Below are positions 1-8,089 of a stretch of DNA of 19,565 nucleotides, in pieces. The stretch is from Clostridia bacterium (lineage in GTDB: Bacteria > Bacillota > Clostridia > Oscillospirales > CAG-272): positions 1 to 19,565 of the forward strand of contig JAGBXH010000067.1 of the NCBI GenBank assembly GCA_017629395.1. Direction: 5' to 3'. Position numbers and translations under genes: made by a program. The notes under the pieces are model-generated. The model was not told the DNA's origin and did not search any database. It was given only the letters and a program-made list of their open reading frames with translations. Within the stretch, counting starts at the first letter, position 1; every line of letters begins with the position of its first letter.

Positions 1-2284
1 CGTCAAAATCAGTACGCTTGCCGTAGCCGTTTTCGGTAATGGTAATGAGCGATTTGCCCTCGGTCACAGTTGCAACGCCCACAACGTAGTCGTCGTCACG
101 CAGCTTGATACCGCGCACACCGGCAGCCGTTCTGCCCATGGGACGCACGCTCTCGTCGTCCACGGTAAATCTGACCGCACTGCCGTTTCTGGTTGCGATC
201 ATAAGGTCGGTGGGGTAGCCGTAGGTGTGGGTTACGAATACAAGCTCGTCGCCCTCTTTGAGTGCAAGCGCGATCTTACCGCCCTTGCGGTGATATGCGT
301 ATTCTGTCAAGAGGGTTCTCTTAATGATACCCTGCTTGGTTACCATAGTCAGATATTCGCCCTCGGCAAAATCATGCACCGAGATCATCGCCGTGATCTT
401 TTCACCGTCTGCCAGCTCCAAAACGTTATTGATGTGCGTGCCCTTGGCGGTTCTGGAAGCCTCGGGAATCATGAATGCGCGCAGCATCTGTACACGTCCA
501 AGGTTGGTAAAGAGCATTAAGTTGGAGTGCGAGTGAACTACGACCACCTTTTCAATAAAGTCCTCTTCCTTGGTGGTCAGCGCAGCCTTACCCATACCGC
601 CTCTGTTCTGTGCGGTGTATTCGGACGCAGGCTGACGCTTGATATAGCCGCCGTGGGTCAAGGTGATCACGCAATCGTGCTTTTCGATCAAGTCTTCCAG
701 TACGATATCGTCCTCGGATTCCTCAATTCTGGTGCGGCGCGCGTCACCGAATTTGCGCTTGATCTCTGTCATTTCCTCGCAAATAATGCCGCGGATGCGG
801 TTAATATCACCCAAGATCGCTCTGTATTCAAGAATAGCAGCGTTAAGCGCAGCCAGCTTTTCTTCAATCTTCTTTCTCTCCAAGCCGCAAAGACGACCGA
901 GTGTCATGGAAACGATTGCCTGTGCCTGCTCTTCGGAAAGGTGCGCGTCCTCAGCCATGGCAAATGCCTCGAGATTGAGCGCAGCAGCCGAGCCGTCGTC
1001 GGTCTGCTCACCGTTAAAGCGTGCCATCAGGTTCTTTTTCGCGGTGGGCTGATCCTCGGATGCACGGATAATGTTAATGACCTCATCGAGATTATCAATC
1101 GCTAATTTATAACCCTCGTAAATATGCGCCTCACGCACGGCAGCATCCAGCTCGTGCTGAGTACGTCTGGTAATGACGGACTCCTGGTGACGGATATAGT
1201 GGTCAAGCATCTGCGAGAGGTTCAAGGTCTTGGGCTCGTTGCCTACGATGGCAAGCATGTTGATCGAGCAGGTATCCTGCAGCTGCGAATACTTGTACAG
1301 CTGATTTAAGATGATCTGTCCGTTTGCATCACGCTTATATTCAATGACGATTCTCATGCCGTTACGACCGGACTCGTCACGCATGTCGGAAATACCCTCC
1401 ACGCGCTTTTCCTTGACAAGGTTAGCAATTGCCTCGCAAAGCTGGCTCTTGTTGACCATATAAGGAATTTCGGTGATAATAATACGGCGGTTTTCCTCAT
1501 CGATCTCTGCCTTTGCGCGCACTTGGATCTTGCCCTTGCCCGTCAGGTACGCTTCCTTGATACCGTTGGTACCGTAGATCGTGCCGTAAGTGGGGAAGTC
1601 GGGACCCTTGATAAACTGCATCAGATCCTCCACCGTGCATTCGGGATTGTGAATGCGGTGAATGGTCGCATCAATGGTTTCACAGAGGTTGTGAGGAGGA
1701 ATATTGGTCGCCATACCAACGGCAATACCCACGGAGCCGTTGACCAAGAGATTGGGGAAGCGTGCGGGCAGCACGCTGGGCTCGCGCAGTCTGTTATCGT
1801 AGTTGGGTACCATCACGACCACGTCTTTATCCAGATCCTTGAGCATTTCATCGGAAATCTTGTCAAGGCGTGCCTCGGTATAACGGTATGCTGCAGGGGG
1901 GTCACCGTCCACGCTACCGAAGTTACCGCTACCCTCTATCAAGGGATAGCGCAGCGAGAAGGGCTGAGCCATACGTACCAGCGTGCCGTAAACCGAGGAG
2001 TCACCGTGGGGGTGATAACGACCCAGCACGTTACCAACCGTCTTAGCAGACTTTTGCGTGGGTCTGTCGTGCGTGGCGTGATCCTCATACATCGCGTAAA
2101 GCACGCGGCGCTGACCGGGCTTCAGACCGTCGCGCACGTCGGGCAGAGCGCGCGAAATGATAACCGACATGGAGTATTCGATAAAGGACTTTTTAACCTC
2201 CTTATCCATACCTACGTCGATGATCTTTTGCTGGTCAAACAGAATATTTTCGTATTCCTGATCTCTTTTGTCTTTTCTGATCAT
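1..2284 (-). CDS. gyrA: DNA gyrase subunit A (3' end beyond window)
   Basis: This encodes the breakage-reunion subunit of gyrase, which introduces negative supercoils together with GyrB. About 761 codons are present and the C-terminus runs off the left edge. The start is the ATG at 2284, preceded by AGAAGG with 7-nt spacing, and the Shine-Dalgarno overlaps the mreD stop region (12 bp gap). Visible motifs are the DNA-gate segment HPHGDSSVYGTLVRMAQ (about residues 91-107) and the catalytic tyrosine in RYTE (Tyr135). A GyrA-box-like QNRGGMG (bases 590-610; canonical QRRGGKG) opens the C-terminal beta-pinwheel and argues for GyrA over ParC. Oddity: the position equivalent to E. coli Asp87 is Gly100 here. 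It is the last gene visible in a gyrB-pfkB-mreC-mreD-gyrA run. Confidence 0.96.
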   Translation of the reverse strand, partial: MIRKDKRDQEYENILFDQQKIIDVGMDKEVKKSFIEYSMSVIISRALPDVRDGLKPGQRRVLYAMYEDHATHDRPTQKSAKTVGNVLGRYHPHGDSSVYGTLVRMAQPFSLRYPLIEGSGNFGSVDGDPPAAYRYTEARLDKISDEMLKDLDKDVVVMVPNYDNRLREPSVLPARFPNLLVNGSVGIAVGMATNIPPHNLCETIDATIHRIHNPECTVEDLMQFIKGPDFPTYGTIYGTNGIKEAYLTGKGKIQVRAKAEIDEENRRIIITEIPYMVNKSQLCEAIANLVKEKRVEGISDMRDESGRNGMRIVIEYKRDANGQIILNQLYKYSQLQDTCSINMLAIVGNEPKTLNLSQMLDHYIRHQESVITRRTQHELDAAVREAHIYEGYKLAIDNLDEVINIIRASEDQPTAKKNLMARFNGEQTDDGSAAALNLEAFAMAEDAHLSEEQAQAIVSMTLGRLCGLERKKIEEKLAALNAAILEYRAILGDINRIRGIICEEMTEIKRKFGDARRTRIEESEDDIVLEDLIEKHDCVITLTHGGYIKRQPASEYTAQNRGGMGKAALTTKEEDFIEKVVVVHSHSNLMLFTNLGRVQMLRAFMIPEASRTAKGTHINNVLELADGEKITAMISVHDFAEGEYLTMVTKQGIIKRTLLTEYAYHRKGGKIALALKEGDELVFVTHTYGYPTDLMIATRNGSAVRFTVDDESVRPMGRTAAGVRGIKLRDDDYVVGVATVTEGKSLITITENGYGKRTDFD

Positions 2285-2296
2285 TTTGATACCTTC

Positions 2297-2842
2297 TTAC
2301 GTTAATTTATCTATATTTTGGTGCTTGATTTTTCGTTTTGGGAGCGTCAGAGCAAGTGACGCCAAATAGAGCAAGGGCAAAGCAAGTACAGTGCCCAAAA
2401 GCAAAGGAAGAGACACGTAGCGCAGCACGCCGAGCAGCTGTATGCTGTCAACCGACAAGCATACGTATATGACGGCAACTACAGAGCGAAAGAGCGCACA
2501 GAACGTGCCATACGCGAGATATACGGGAAATTTGTGACGTGGGAGTATATCGGCACACACGTAGGCACCGTATGCGCAAAGCATGTAAAACAGCGGCAAA
2601 AGGAAAATTCCAAAGCCTGCGGTGGCGTCAGCCAGCATACCGGCAAAAATACCGAACAGCGAGCCGTATACAGGACCTGCCAGCATGCCCAAAGCAACAG
2701 TCATACATAAGATCAGATCCGGCACAAGCAGCGCATCATTGATATATCGCGGGATCAGCGTTGTCTGCATCGCACATAAAAGAATTGCACAAGCAAAGCA
2801 GGAAATACATGCAAAAGCGTGCAAGATCACGTTTTTTTTCAT
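2297..2842 (-). CDS. mreD: Rod shape-determining protein MreD
   Basis: This is a 181-aa, very hydrophobic protein with about five predicted membrane segments, matching MreD in size and pattern. MreD is the integral membrane partner of MreC in the elongasome, the complex that directs lateral wall synthesis in rods. The sequence is poorly conserved in the family, so identity rests on topology (for example the segment rich in A/G/L around residues 50-85) and on position directly after mreC. The ATG at 2842 overlaps the mreC stop as ATGA, which suggests translational coupling. The stop is 12 bp before gyrA. Placement between mreC and gyrA is unusual, because MreD normally lies in an mreBCD operon. 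Confidence 0.88.
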   Translation of the reverse strand: MKKNVILHAFACISCFACAILLCAMQTTLIPRYINDALLVPDLILCMTVALGMLAGPVYGSLFGIFAGMLADATAGFGIFLLPLFYMLCAYGAYVCADILPRHKFPVYLAYGTFCALFRSVVAVIYVCLSVDSIQLLGVLRYVSLPLLLGTVLALPLLYLASLALTLPKRKIKHQNIDKLT

Positions 2843-3702
2843 GACGTTGCATCCTCCGACGGCATTTCGGTCACCTTTTCCACAAAGCCGATCACCACAA
2901 ATACCTGCTCAAGGCTGTCAAACTCCACGCTGGGCTGTATGGTCGCAGTCAGCGTGCGGCTGTAGGCGTCCGGCATAATTTCAATGACGTGTCCCACGGT
3001 CAGACCGGAAGGATAAATGTCGCCAAGGTCGCCCGTCACCACGCGGTCACCGATCTGCAAGGTCGCATCCTCGGGCAGATAGATCACGCGCAGCAGCCCT
3101 TTTTGCCCCATCGCATAAGGGCAGTCGGTCATACCCATGTCCCCCGAGCGTTGCACGTAGACTCCCACACCGGTATCGTACTGGAGCAGGGTCTTGACGC
3201 GGCAGGAATTGGTGCTGACCTGACAAACGTAGCCTACCACACCGTAGGGCGTGATGACAGCCATATTTTCGCGGATACCGGAGGACGTTCCCTTATCCAG
3301 CGTCAGATATTGCAAATACGTGCCATCGCTGCGTCCGAGCACCTGCGCGCTCACAGCAGAGAAGGATTCGTATCGGTCGCGTACGCCGATATAATCGCGC
3401 AAGGCAGCATTTTCACCCACGGCAAGCTGCGCGTCATGCAGCTGCTGCTCCAAATTTTCCACGCGATCCTTAAGTATTTGATTTTGCTCATACAGCGCGC
3501 GCATATTGGAAAAATATACGGTGTAGCCGTCAAATGCATTGCCAAGATTCGTCATAACACGCTGAATGGGTGACAATGCGTCCTGAATCATGGCAGCGGG
3601 CAAATTTTGCACACCCATGAAATAAAATACCGAAAAAACGGTCGTGACACACAATGCCAGCGTCAAGGCAGCAATGAATATTTTATTTTTGATATATTTC
3701 AT
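2839..3702 (-). CDS. mreC: Rod shape-determining protein MreC
   Basis: MreC is a bitopic membrane protein that links MreB filaments to PBP2 and the extracytoplasmic wall machinery. The chosen start, ATG at 3702, gives 287 aa. It overlaps the preceding kinase stop as ATGA and has AAAGGCGG just upstream; an upstream in-frame start at 3735 would lie inside pfkB and is not needed. Visible features are an N-terminal membrane anchor (about residues 7-29), a coiled coil (about 60-100, with the segment NQILKDRVENLEQQL), then the two beta-domain region with VITPYGVVGYV and a GDRVVTGDLGDIYPSGL-type loop typical of MreC. mreB is not adjacent; an mreB-like gene lies 13 kb away on the other side of the origin. 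Confidence 0.95.
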   Translation of the reverse strand: MKYIKNKIFIAALTLALCVTTVFSVFYFMGVQNLPAAMIQDALSPIQRVMTNLGNAFDGYTVYFSNMRALYEQNQILKDRVENLEQQLHDAQLAVGENAALRDYIGVRDRYESFSAVSAQVLGRSDGTYLQYLTLDKGTSSGIRENMAVITPYGVVGYVCQVSTNSCRVKTLLQYDTGVGVYVQRSGDMGMTDCPYAMGQKGLLRVIYLPEDATLQIGDRVVTGDLGDIYPSGLTVGHVIEIMPDAYSRTLTATIQPSVEFDSLEQVFVVIGFVEKVTEMPSEDATS

Positions 3703-4718
3703 GTTCCGCCTTTCCTTATTTCGGTCTGTACCCATTCGGCATAAATTTGCGACAAAGTGGGAATTTCTCCCGCAGGCAAGCGTACCTTGGCAGTTGCCGC
3801 CGCTGCAGAGAAGCGAAGGGAGTCTTCAATTTGTGCCCGACACAGCTCGTGCGCATAAATGAATGCGGCAAGCATGGTATCTCCCGCCCCCGCAAAGCTG
3901 CAAACGTGCTGCACGATTGGGGGACTTACCGTAAAAACGCCTTGCTTTCCCGCATAGATCGCACCGTGCTTGTCCATGGAGCAAAGGTGAGAGACCTGCG
4001 TGCGGGTATAAGCGTCAAAAACGGCGTTTTCGAGCTTTTTTTGAGTTTTCAACAAGTCAGAATTTAAGCCGTAAAGCGTACAAAATTCCTCAAAATTTGG
4101 TTTGATCAACTGCGGTTTTGCTTGTATTGCAAGGGAAATCGCTTCTCCTCCCGCATCCAGCACGCAAGGGATATTTATCTCTGTCAGCTGCTCGATCAAG
4201 GACTTATACACACCCTTTTCCACACCCTGTGGAAAACTTCCGCACAACGACACAAGTGAAATTTTTTGACTACGACATTCAGTACGACACGTATTGCGAC
4301 ATCTGTTGATAATATTGTTCAAAAGCTGTGCATAGTCCTGTGGAAAAAGTATTCCCGCGCTGCCGTTATTCTCGCGCGTCGTGCCGTCTGCATCCACGTA
4401 CTTGTAATTTTTACGCAGAGTCAAAGAGGTGGGAATCAGCTCACAGTCAAATCCGCAGCCTGCAAGCAGCGCACCTGTTTGCCCGTCACGGTCGTCGGGA
4501 GCAAGCAAGGTCACCTTTGCACCCAAAGCGTGCAGCACACACGCCAGATTGATCGCCTTACCGCCAAGCGTTTGCGTTCTGCTGATCTCCTTGCCGTCTT
4601 TTGTATAAATCGTCACGTCCAGCGCAGGGTGCAGACAAACTGCCAGCACGTGTCCCTGCGGGCGTGCACGGACGATTTTTTCAAAATCAGATGTCCAGGT
4701 TTTCTGCAAACTTTGCAT
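3699..4718 (-). CDS. PfkB-family sugar (1-phosphofructokinase-type) kinase
   Basis: This is a ribokinase/PfkB-fold kinase of the FruK/LacC subgroup, which phosphorylates hexose phosphates with ATP. The substrate cannot be told from sequence. Motifs are HPALD near the N-terminus (family usually NPALD), GGKAIN (family usually GGKGIN), a GSFPQGV segment, KPN, and GAGDT with the catalytic-base Asp at residue 280 of 339. The ATG at 4718 overlaps gyrB by 32 bp and has GAGGA very close by (2 nt). A GTG at 4649 would give 316 aa, nearer the usual length and N-terminus, so the start is uncertain. A Cys/Arg-rich stretch (RCRNTCRTECRS) looks like an insertion. The gene also contains a cluster of DnaA-box-like 9-mers (4204-4347). 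It is coupled to mreC by ATGA. Confidence 0.88.
   Translation of the reverse strand: MQSLQKTWTSDFEKIVRARPQGHVLAVCLHPALDVTIYTKDGKEISRTQTLGGKAINLACVLHALGAKVTLLAPDDRDGQTGALLAGCGFDCELIPTSLTLRKNYKYVDADGTTRENNGSAGILFPQDYAQLLNNIINRCRNTCRTECRSQKISLVSLCGSFPQGVEKGVYKSLIEQLTEINIPCVLDAGGEAISLAIQAKPQLIKPNFEEFCTLYGLNSDLLKTQKKLENAVFDAYTRTQVSHLCSMDKHGAIYAGKQGVFTVSPPIVQHVCSFAGAGDTMLAAFIYAHELCRAQIEDSLRFSAAAATAKVRLPAGEIPTLSQIYAEWVQTEIRKGGT
4204..4347. promoter_or_regulatory. DnaA-box-like cluster inside the pfkB coding sequence
   Basis: Six 9-mers resemble DnaA boxes. TTATACACA (4204-4212) is a perfect TTATNCACA match. TTTTCCACA lies at 4216-4224, and its reverse complement TGTGGAAAA at 4228-4236 and 4339-4347. 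TGTTGATAA (4304-4312) and TGTGCATAG (4327-4335) are one base off. The first three are spaced exactly 12 bp apart by CCC triplets. The same TTTTCCACA word marks the putative oriC. Protein coding (FPQ, VYK codons) explains part of this, so a DnaA-binding role is inference. Confidence 0.45.
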
Positions 4719-6654
4719 TTTCCTCGATAAAGATTCGTCTGGGCTCAACCTTGTCACCCATGAGAAGTGAGAAGGTCTGATCGCAAAGCATCGCATCCTC
4801 CATGGTCACGCGCAGAATGGTACGGGTGCTGGGGTCCATGGTGGTTTCCCAAAGCTCCTCGGGGTTCATCTCACCAAGACCTTTGTAGCGGTCTGCTTCC
4901 ACGTTGTTGCCGCCCAGCTCAGCGATATAAACGTCGCGCTCAGCGTCCGAAAAGGCATATTTTTCACCGATCTTTTTACCGCCGCTGCGCTTATATACCT
5001 TGTAAAGCGGAGGCTGTGCAAGATATACGTGCCCCTGCTTGATCAGCTCGGGCATGTGGCGGAAGAAGAAGGTCAAAAGCAAAATACGGATATGCGAGCC
5101 GTCCACGTCCGCGTCCGCCATGATAATGATCTTGCCGTAACGCAGCTTGGTAATATCAAATTCATCGCCGATACCGCAGCCAAGTGCCTGAATGATGGGC
5201 ACAAGAGAGGGGTTGGCATATACCTTGTCAAGTCTTGTTTTTTCTACGTTAAGCACCTTACCGCGCAAGGGAAGGATCGCCTGGAAGCGCGAGTTACGTC
5301 CCTGCTTTGCAGAACCGCCTGCACTGTCTCCCTCTACCATGTAGATCTCGGTAAATTCGGTGTTTCTGTCCTGACAGTCGGCAAGCTTACCGGGCAGGGA
5401 GGAGCCTTCAAAAAGACCCTTTCTTCTTGCGGTCTCGCGTGCCTTTCTTGCCGCCTCGCGTGCGCGCGATGCTGCAAGTGATTTTTCGATAATGATCTTA
5501 CCTACGGAAGGATTTTCCTCCAGATATTCACCAAGCTTGCTGACCACGGTATTTTCTACCAGGGTTCTGATCTCCGAGTTGCCCAGCTTTGCCTTGGTCT
5601 GGCTTTCAAACTGTGCATTTTCCAGCTTGACGGAAATAATGGCGCAAAGACCCTCACGCACGTCGTCACCCGAAAGATTTTTGTCGCTGTCCTTCAAAAT
5701 GCCGTTTTTACGCGCGTAATCGTTGAGCACGCGCGTCAGACCCGCCTTAAAGCCGGTCTCGTGCGTACCACCCTCTATGGTGTTCATGTTGTTGGCAAAG
5801 GTCATGATCACGTCGCTGTAGGAATCGTTGTATTGCAAAGCAATTTCGGCAACGCTGGTGTCCTTTTCCGCCTTCATGTAAATGACGTCGCGGTGTACGG
5901 GATCCGAGTGCTTGGATTCGGTCAGATACTCAACAAAGGTAGAAATACCGCCTTCAAACTGCAGATCGGCTACCTTCATCTCCTCACCCTCCGAAACGCG
6001 CGCGTCACAAAGCACCAAGTGCACGCCCGCATTCAGAAATGCCTGCTCGCGCAAGCGATTTAAGAGAATATCATAATCAAATACGGTCTCCTCAAAGATG
6101 GTGGGGTCAGGCTTAAAGGTAACCTTTACGCCGTGCGGACGCTCGGGGCATTCCCCCTCACAGCGGAAGGGACGCGCCACAAAGCCGCGCTCAAATCGCT
6201 CGGTATAATGGATGCCGTCCACCGAGTCGTCAAGCTCCAGCCATTCCGAAAGCGCATTCACGACCGATGCACCAACGCCGTGCAAGCCGCCCGCGATCTT
6301 ATAGCCGCCACCGCCGAATTTACCGCCCGCATGCAGAATGGTATACACCACCTCGGGCGTGGGAATACCCTCCTTTGCGTGCATGCCGGCAGGAATACCT
6401 CTGCCGTTATCCTCAACGGTCACGCTGTTATCGGGATTGATGGTCACACGAATGGTATCGCAATATCCCGCAAGTGCCTCGTCGATGGAGTTATCCACGA
6501 TCTCGTAAACCAAATGGTGCAGACCGCGGATCGAGGTCGTACCGATATACATACCGGGACGCTTTCTGACCGCCTCAAGTCCCTCAAGCACCTGAATTTG
6601 GCTTTCGTCGTATACGTTTTCTTTTTCGGGAGTAAGATTCTCTTTTTCTTGCAT
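4687..6654 (-). CDS. gyrB: DNA gyrase subunit B
   Basis: This is the ATPase and TOPRIM subunit of gyrase. The ATG at 6654 (655 aa) is chosen because AAGGA sits 8 nt upstream; a TTG two codons earlier is also in frame but too close to that site. The GHKL ATPase domain shows EIVDNSIDEALAG (general-base Glu near residue 51) and GGGYKIAGGLHGVG. The TOPRIM domain shows EGDSAGGSAKQGR (from about residue 441) and DADVDGSHIRILLLTFF. The C-terminus RRIFIEENAKFAENLDI is the typical GyrB ending. It follows remB after 45 bp, as in the Bacillus order, but is followed by a sugar kinase and mreCD before gyrA. Confidence 0.98.
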   Translation of the reverse strand: MQEKENLTPEKENVYDESQIQVLEGLEAVRKRPGMYIGTTSIRGLHHLVYEIVDNSIDEALAGYCDTIRVTINPDNSVTVEDNGRGIPAGMHAKEGIPTPEVVYTILHAGGKFGGGGYKIAGGLHGVGASVVNALSEWLELDDSVDGIHYTERFERGFVARPFRCEGECPERPHGVKVTFKPDPTIFEETVFDYDILLNRLREQAFLNAGVHLVLCDARVSEGEEMKVADLQFEGGISTFVEYLTESKHSDPVHRDVIYMKAEKDTSVAEIALQYNDSYSDVIMTFANNMNTIEGGTHETGFKAGLTRVLNDYARKNGILKDSDKNLSGDDVREGLCAIISVKLENAQFESQTKAKLGNSEIRTLVENTVVSKLGEYLEENPSVGKIIIEKSLAASRAREAARKARETARRKGLFEGSSLPGKLADCQDRNTEFTEIYMVEGDSAGGSAKQGRNSRFQAILPLRGKVLNVEKTRLDKVYANPSLVPIIQALGCGIGDEFDITKLRYGKIIIMADADVDGSHIRILLLTFFFRHMPELIKQGHVYLAQPPLYKVYKRSGGKKIGEKYAFSDAERDVYIAELGGNNVEADRYKGLGEMNPEELWETTMDPSTRTILRVTMEDAMLCDQTFSLLMGDKVEPRRIFIEENAKFAENLDI

Positions 6655-6699
6655 GTTCAAATTCCTTTTTATGATTTTTGGTGTGAATGTAAACGGATA

Positions 6700-6960
6700 T
6701 CAAACGCTGGAGGGATCCTTGATCCTGCCCCAGAGTGCCGACACGGAAAGCTGCGAAAAGGTAATCTTGCAGCCCTGTGCCGTGCGGTAAAGGACAAAGG
6801 ATTTTGGAATTTCCTGCCTTGCCGCGTCCACAAGCCCCTGCTTTTCGGCACGTACAAGATATTGCTTGGTAATGGCGGAAAGCGTGGCGTTGTCGGCATC
6901 GAAAATGCCTATAATGTCACAAATGCGTATATTTTTCTTGTTTCCAACGTGTAAAAACAT
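6700..6960 (-). CDS. remB: RemB-like DUF370 protein
   Basis: This is an 86-aa protein beginning MFLHVGNKKNIR, with IIGIFDADNATLS and KSFVLY blocks. It matches the small DUF370/RemB (YaaB) family found between recF and gyrB in many Firmicutes. In B. subtilis, RemA and RemB are DNA-binding regulators linked to extracellular matrix genes; the role here is not shown. The start at 6960 follows the recF stop by 5 bp and has AAAGG about 9 nt upstream. A longer reading frame from 7038 would overlap recF and adds nothing conserved, so it was not used. Confidence 0.87.
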   Translation of the reverse strand: MFLHVGNKKNIRICDIIGIFDADNATLSAITKQYLVRAEKQGLVDAARQEIPKSFVLYRTAQGCKITFSQLSVSALWGRIKDPSSV

Positions 6961-6965
6961 AATGA

Positions 6966-8084
6966 TCAACCTTTTCTTTGATATGTGCCGTTCTTGACCA
7001 GCACAATATTGGAGCCGCCGACAAGATCCGCCTCGCACGAGGTCATAATGACCTGTCTGTCACGTATTTCGTCAAGCAAAAAGGCACGGCGAAAGGCGTC
7101 CAGCTCAGAGAGCACGTCGTCAAAGAGAAATACGGGATATTCTCTGTCGCCCGTCAGTCGCGAAATTTCGCCCTCTGCCATCTTCATGGCAAGCGCAACC
7201 GATCTTTGTTGCCCCTGAGAGGCAAAAATTCGCGCGTATTTGCCGTTTAAGACGATTTCAAGGTCATCTCGGTGAATGCCCCACAACGTGCTTCCCGCGG
7301 CAATTTCTCGGTCATGGTGCGAGGTGTACAGCCGCATAAAGGCTTTCTCACAATACGCACGGTCGGCGTACATGTCGTCCTCAATGTGTGCCGTGCCCTT
7401 ATATTGCACCTCCACCTGCTCGCGCTCACCCGTCATACCGGTAAAAAATTCACCCACGTATCTTCCAAGCATCTGCACGTATTCGTATCGCACCGAGGCA
7501 ATATAAGCCGCCTCATGCGCAAGCTGTGCGCTCCACAGCTCAATGGTGGCATCAAAGGTCGCGCGGTCAATCTCAGCGTCCTTAAGCAGACTGTTACGCT
7601 GCTTTAAGAGCTGATTGTATTTCTGCAGCGCACGCACGTAAGCGGGATGCAACTGCGAGATGGCAACGTCCAAAAAATTGCGTCGCTCTCCGGGGCCGTC
7701 CTTGACTAAAGACAGGTGCTCGGGACAAAACAGTACGACACGGAAATTTCCAAGCAGCTGACTTGTGCGCGCTAAGGAAACACCGTTATGATATACGCGC
7801 CTGCGGTTTTTCGTCCCGGAAAACAGCGTCATTTCCACGCTTTGCTCTCTTGCGCTGTCGGAAAAATGCTGCAAAATACTGCATTCCTCCTGCCCAAAGC
7901 GCACAAGCTCGGCATCCTTAGCCTGGCGAAAGGTCTTGCCGAGCGCGCAAAGGTAGATCGCCTCAAGCAAATTGGTCTTGCCTTGCGCGTTATCCCCTAC
8001 CAAAACGTTTACGCCAGGGGTAAAATCCACGCACGCGTGCTCGATATTACGAAAATTCGTAACCTCTATGCGGTTGCATTGCAT
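6966..8084 (-). CDS. recF: DNA replication and repair protein RecF
   Basis: RecF is an SMC-like ATPase that works with RecO and RecR to load RecA at gapped DNA. The gene encodes 372 aa, the usual RecF length. Visible motifs are the Walker A GDNAQGKT (residues 30-37), the ABC-signature region SQGQQRSVALAMKMAE, and the Walker B/D-loop region FLFDDVLSELDAFRR. The ATG at 8084 has AAGGA 9 nt upstream, and the gene lies 5 bp after the dnaN stop. The S4-domain gene (RlbA/YaaA type) that usually separates dnaN and recF in Firmicutes is absent. Confidence 0.97.
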   Translation of the reverse strand: MQCNRIEVTNFRNIEHACVDFTPGVNVLVGDNAQGKTNLLEAIYLCALGKTFRQAKDAELVRFGQEECSILQHFSDSAREQSVEMTLFSGTKNRRRVYHNGVSLARTSQLLGNFRVVLFCPEHLSLVKDGPGERRNFLDVAISQLHPAYVRALQKYNQLLKQRNSLLKDAEIDRATFDATIELWSAQLAHEAAYIASVRYEYVQMLGRYVGEFFTGMTGEREQVEVQYKGTAHIEDDMYADRAYCEKAFMRLYTSHHDREIAAGSTLWGIHRDDLEIVLNGKYARIFASQGQQRSVALAMKMAEGEISRLTGDREYPVFLFDDVLSELDAFRRAFLLDEIRDRQVIMTSCEADLVGGSNIVLVKNGTYQRKG

Positions 8085-8089
8085 GAGTC

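Noticed and set aside
1523..2305. 260-codon plus-strand frame opposite the gyrA 5' end
   Set aside because: It is antisense to the conserved GyrA N-terminal domain and has no domain signal.
4687..4796. Longer 365-codon start for the PfkB kinase
   Set aside because: It would overlap gyrB by 110 bp with no conserved residues in the extension.
6491..6499. TTATCCACG inside gyrB as a DnaA box
   Set aside because: It is a single one-mismatch copy encoding the conserved VDNS region of GyrB, isolated from other boxes.
6700..7038. Longer 112-codon version of RemB
   Set aside because: The first 26 codons overlap recF and lack similarity; the ATG at 6960 gives the normal family N-terminus.
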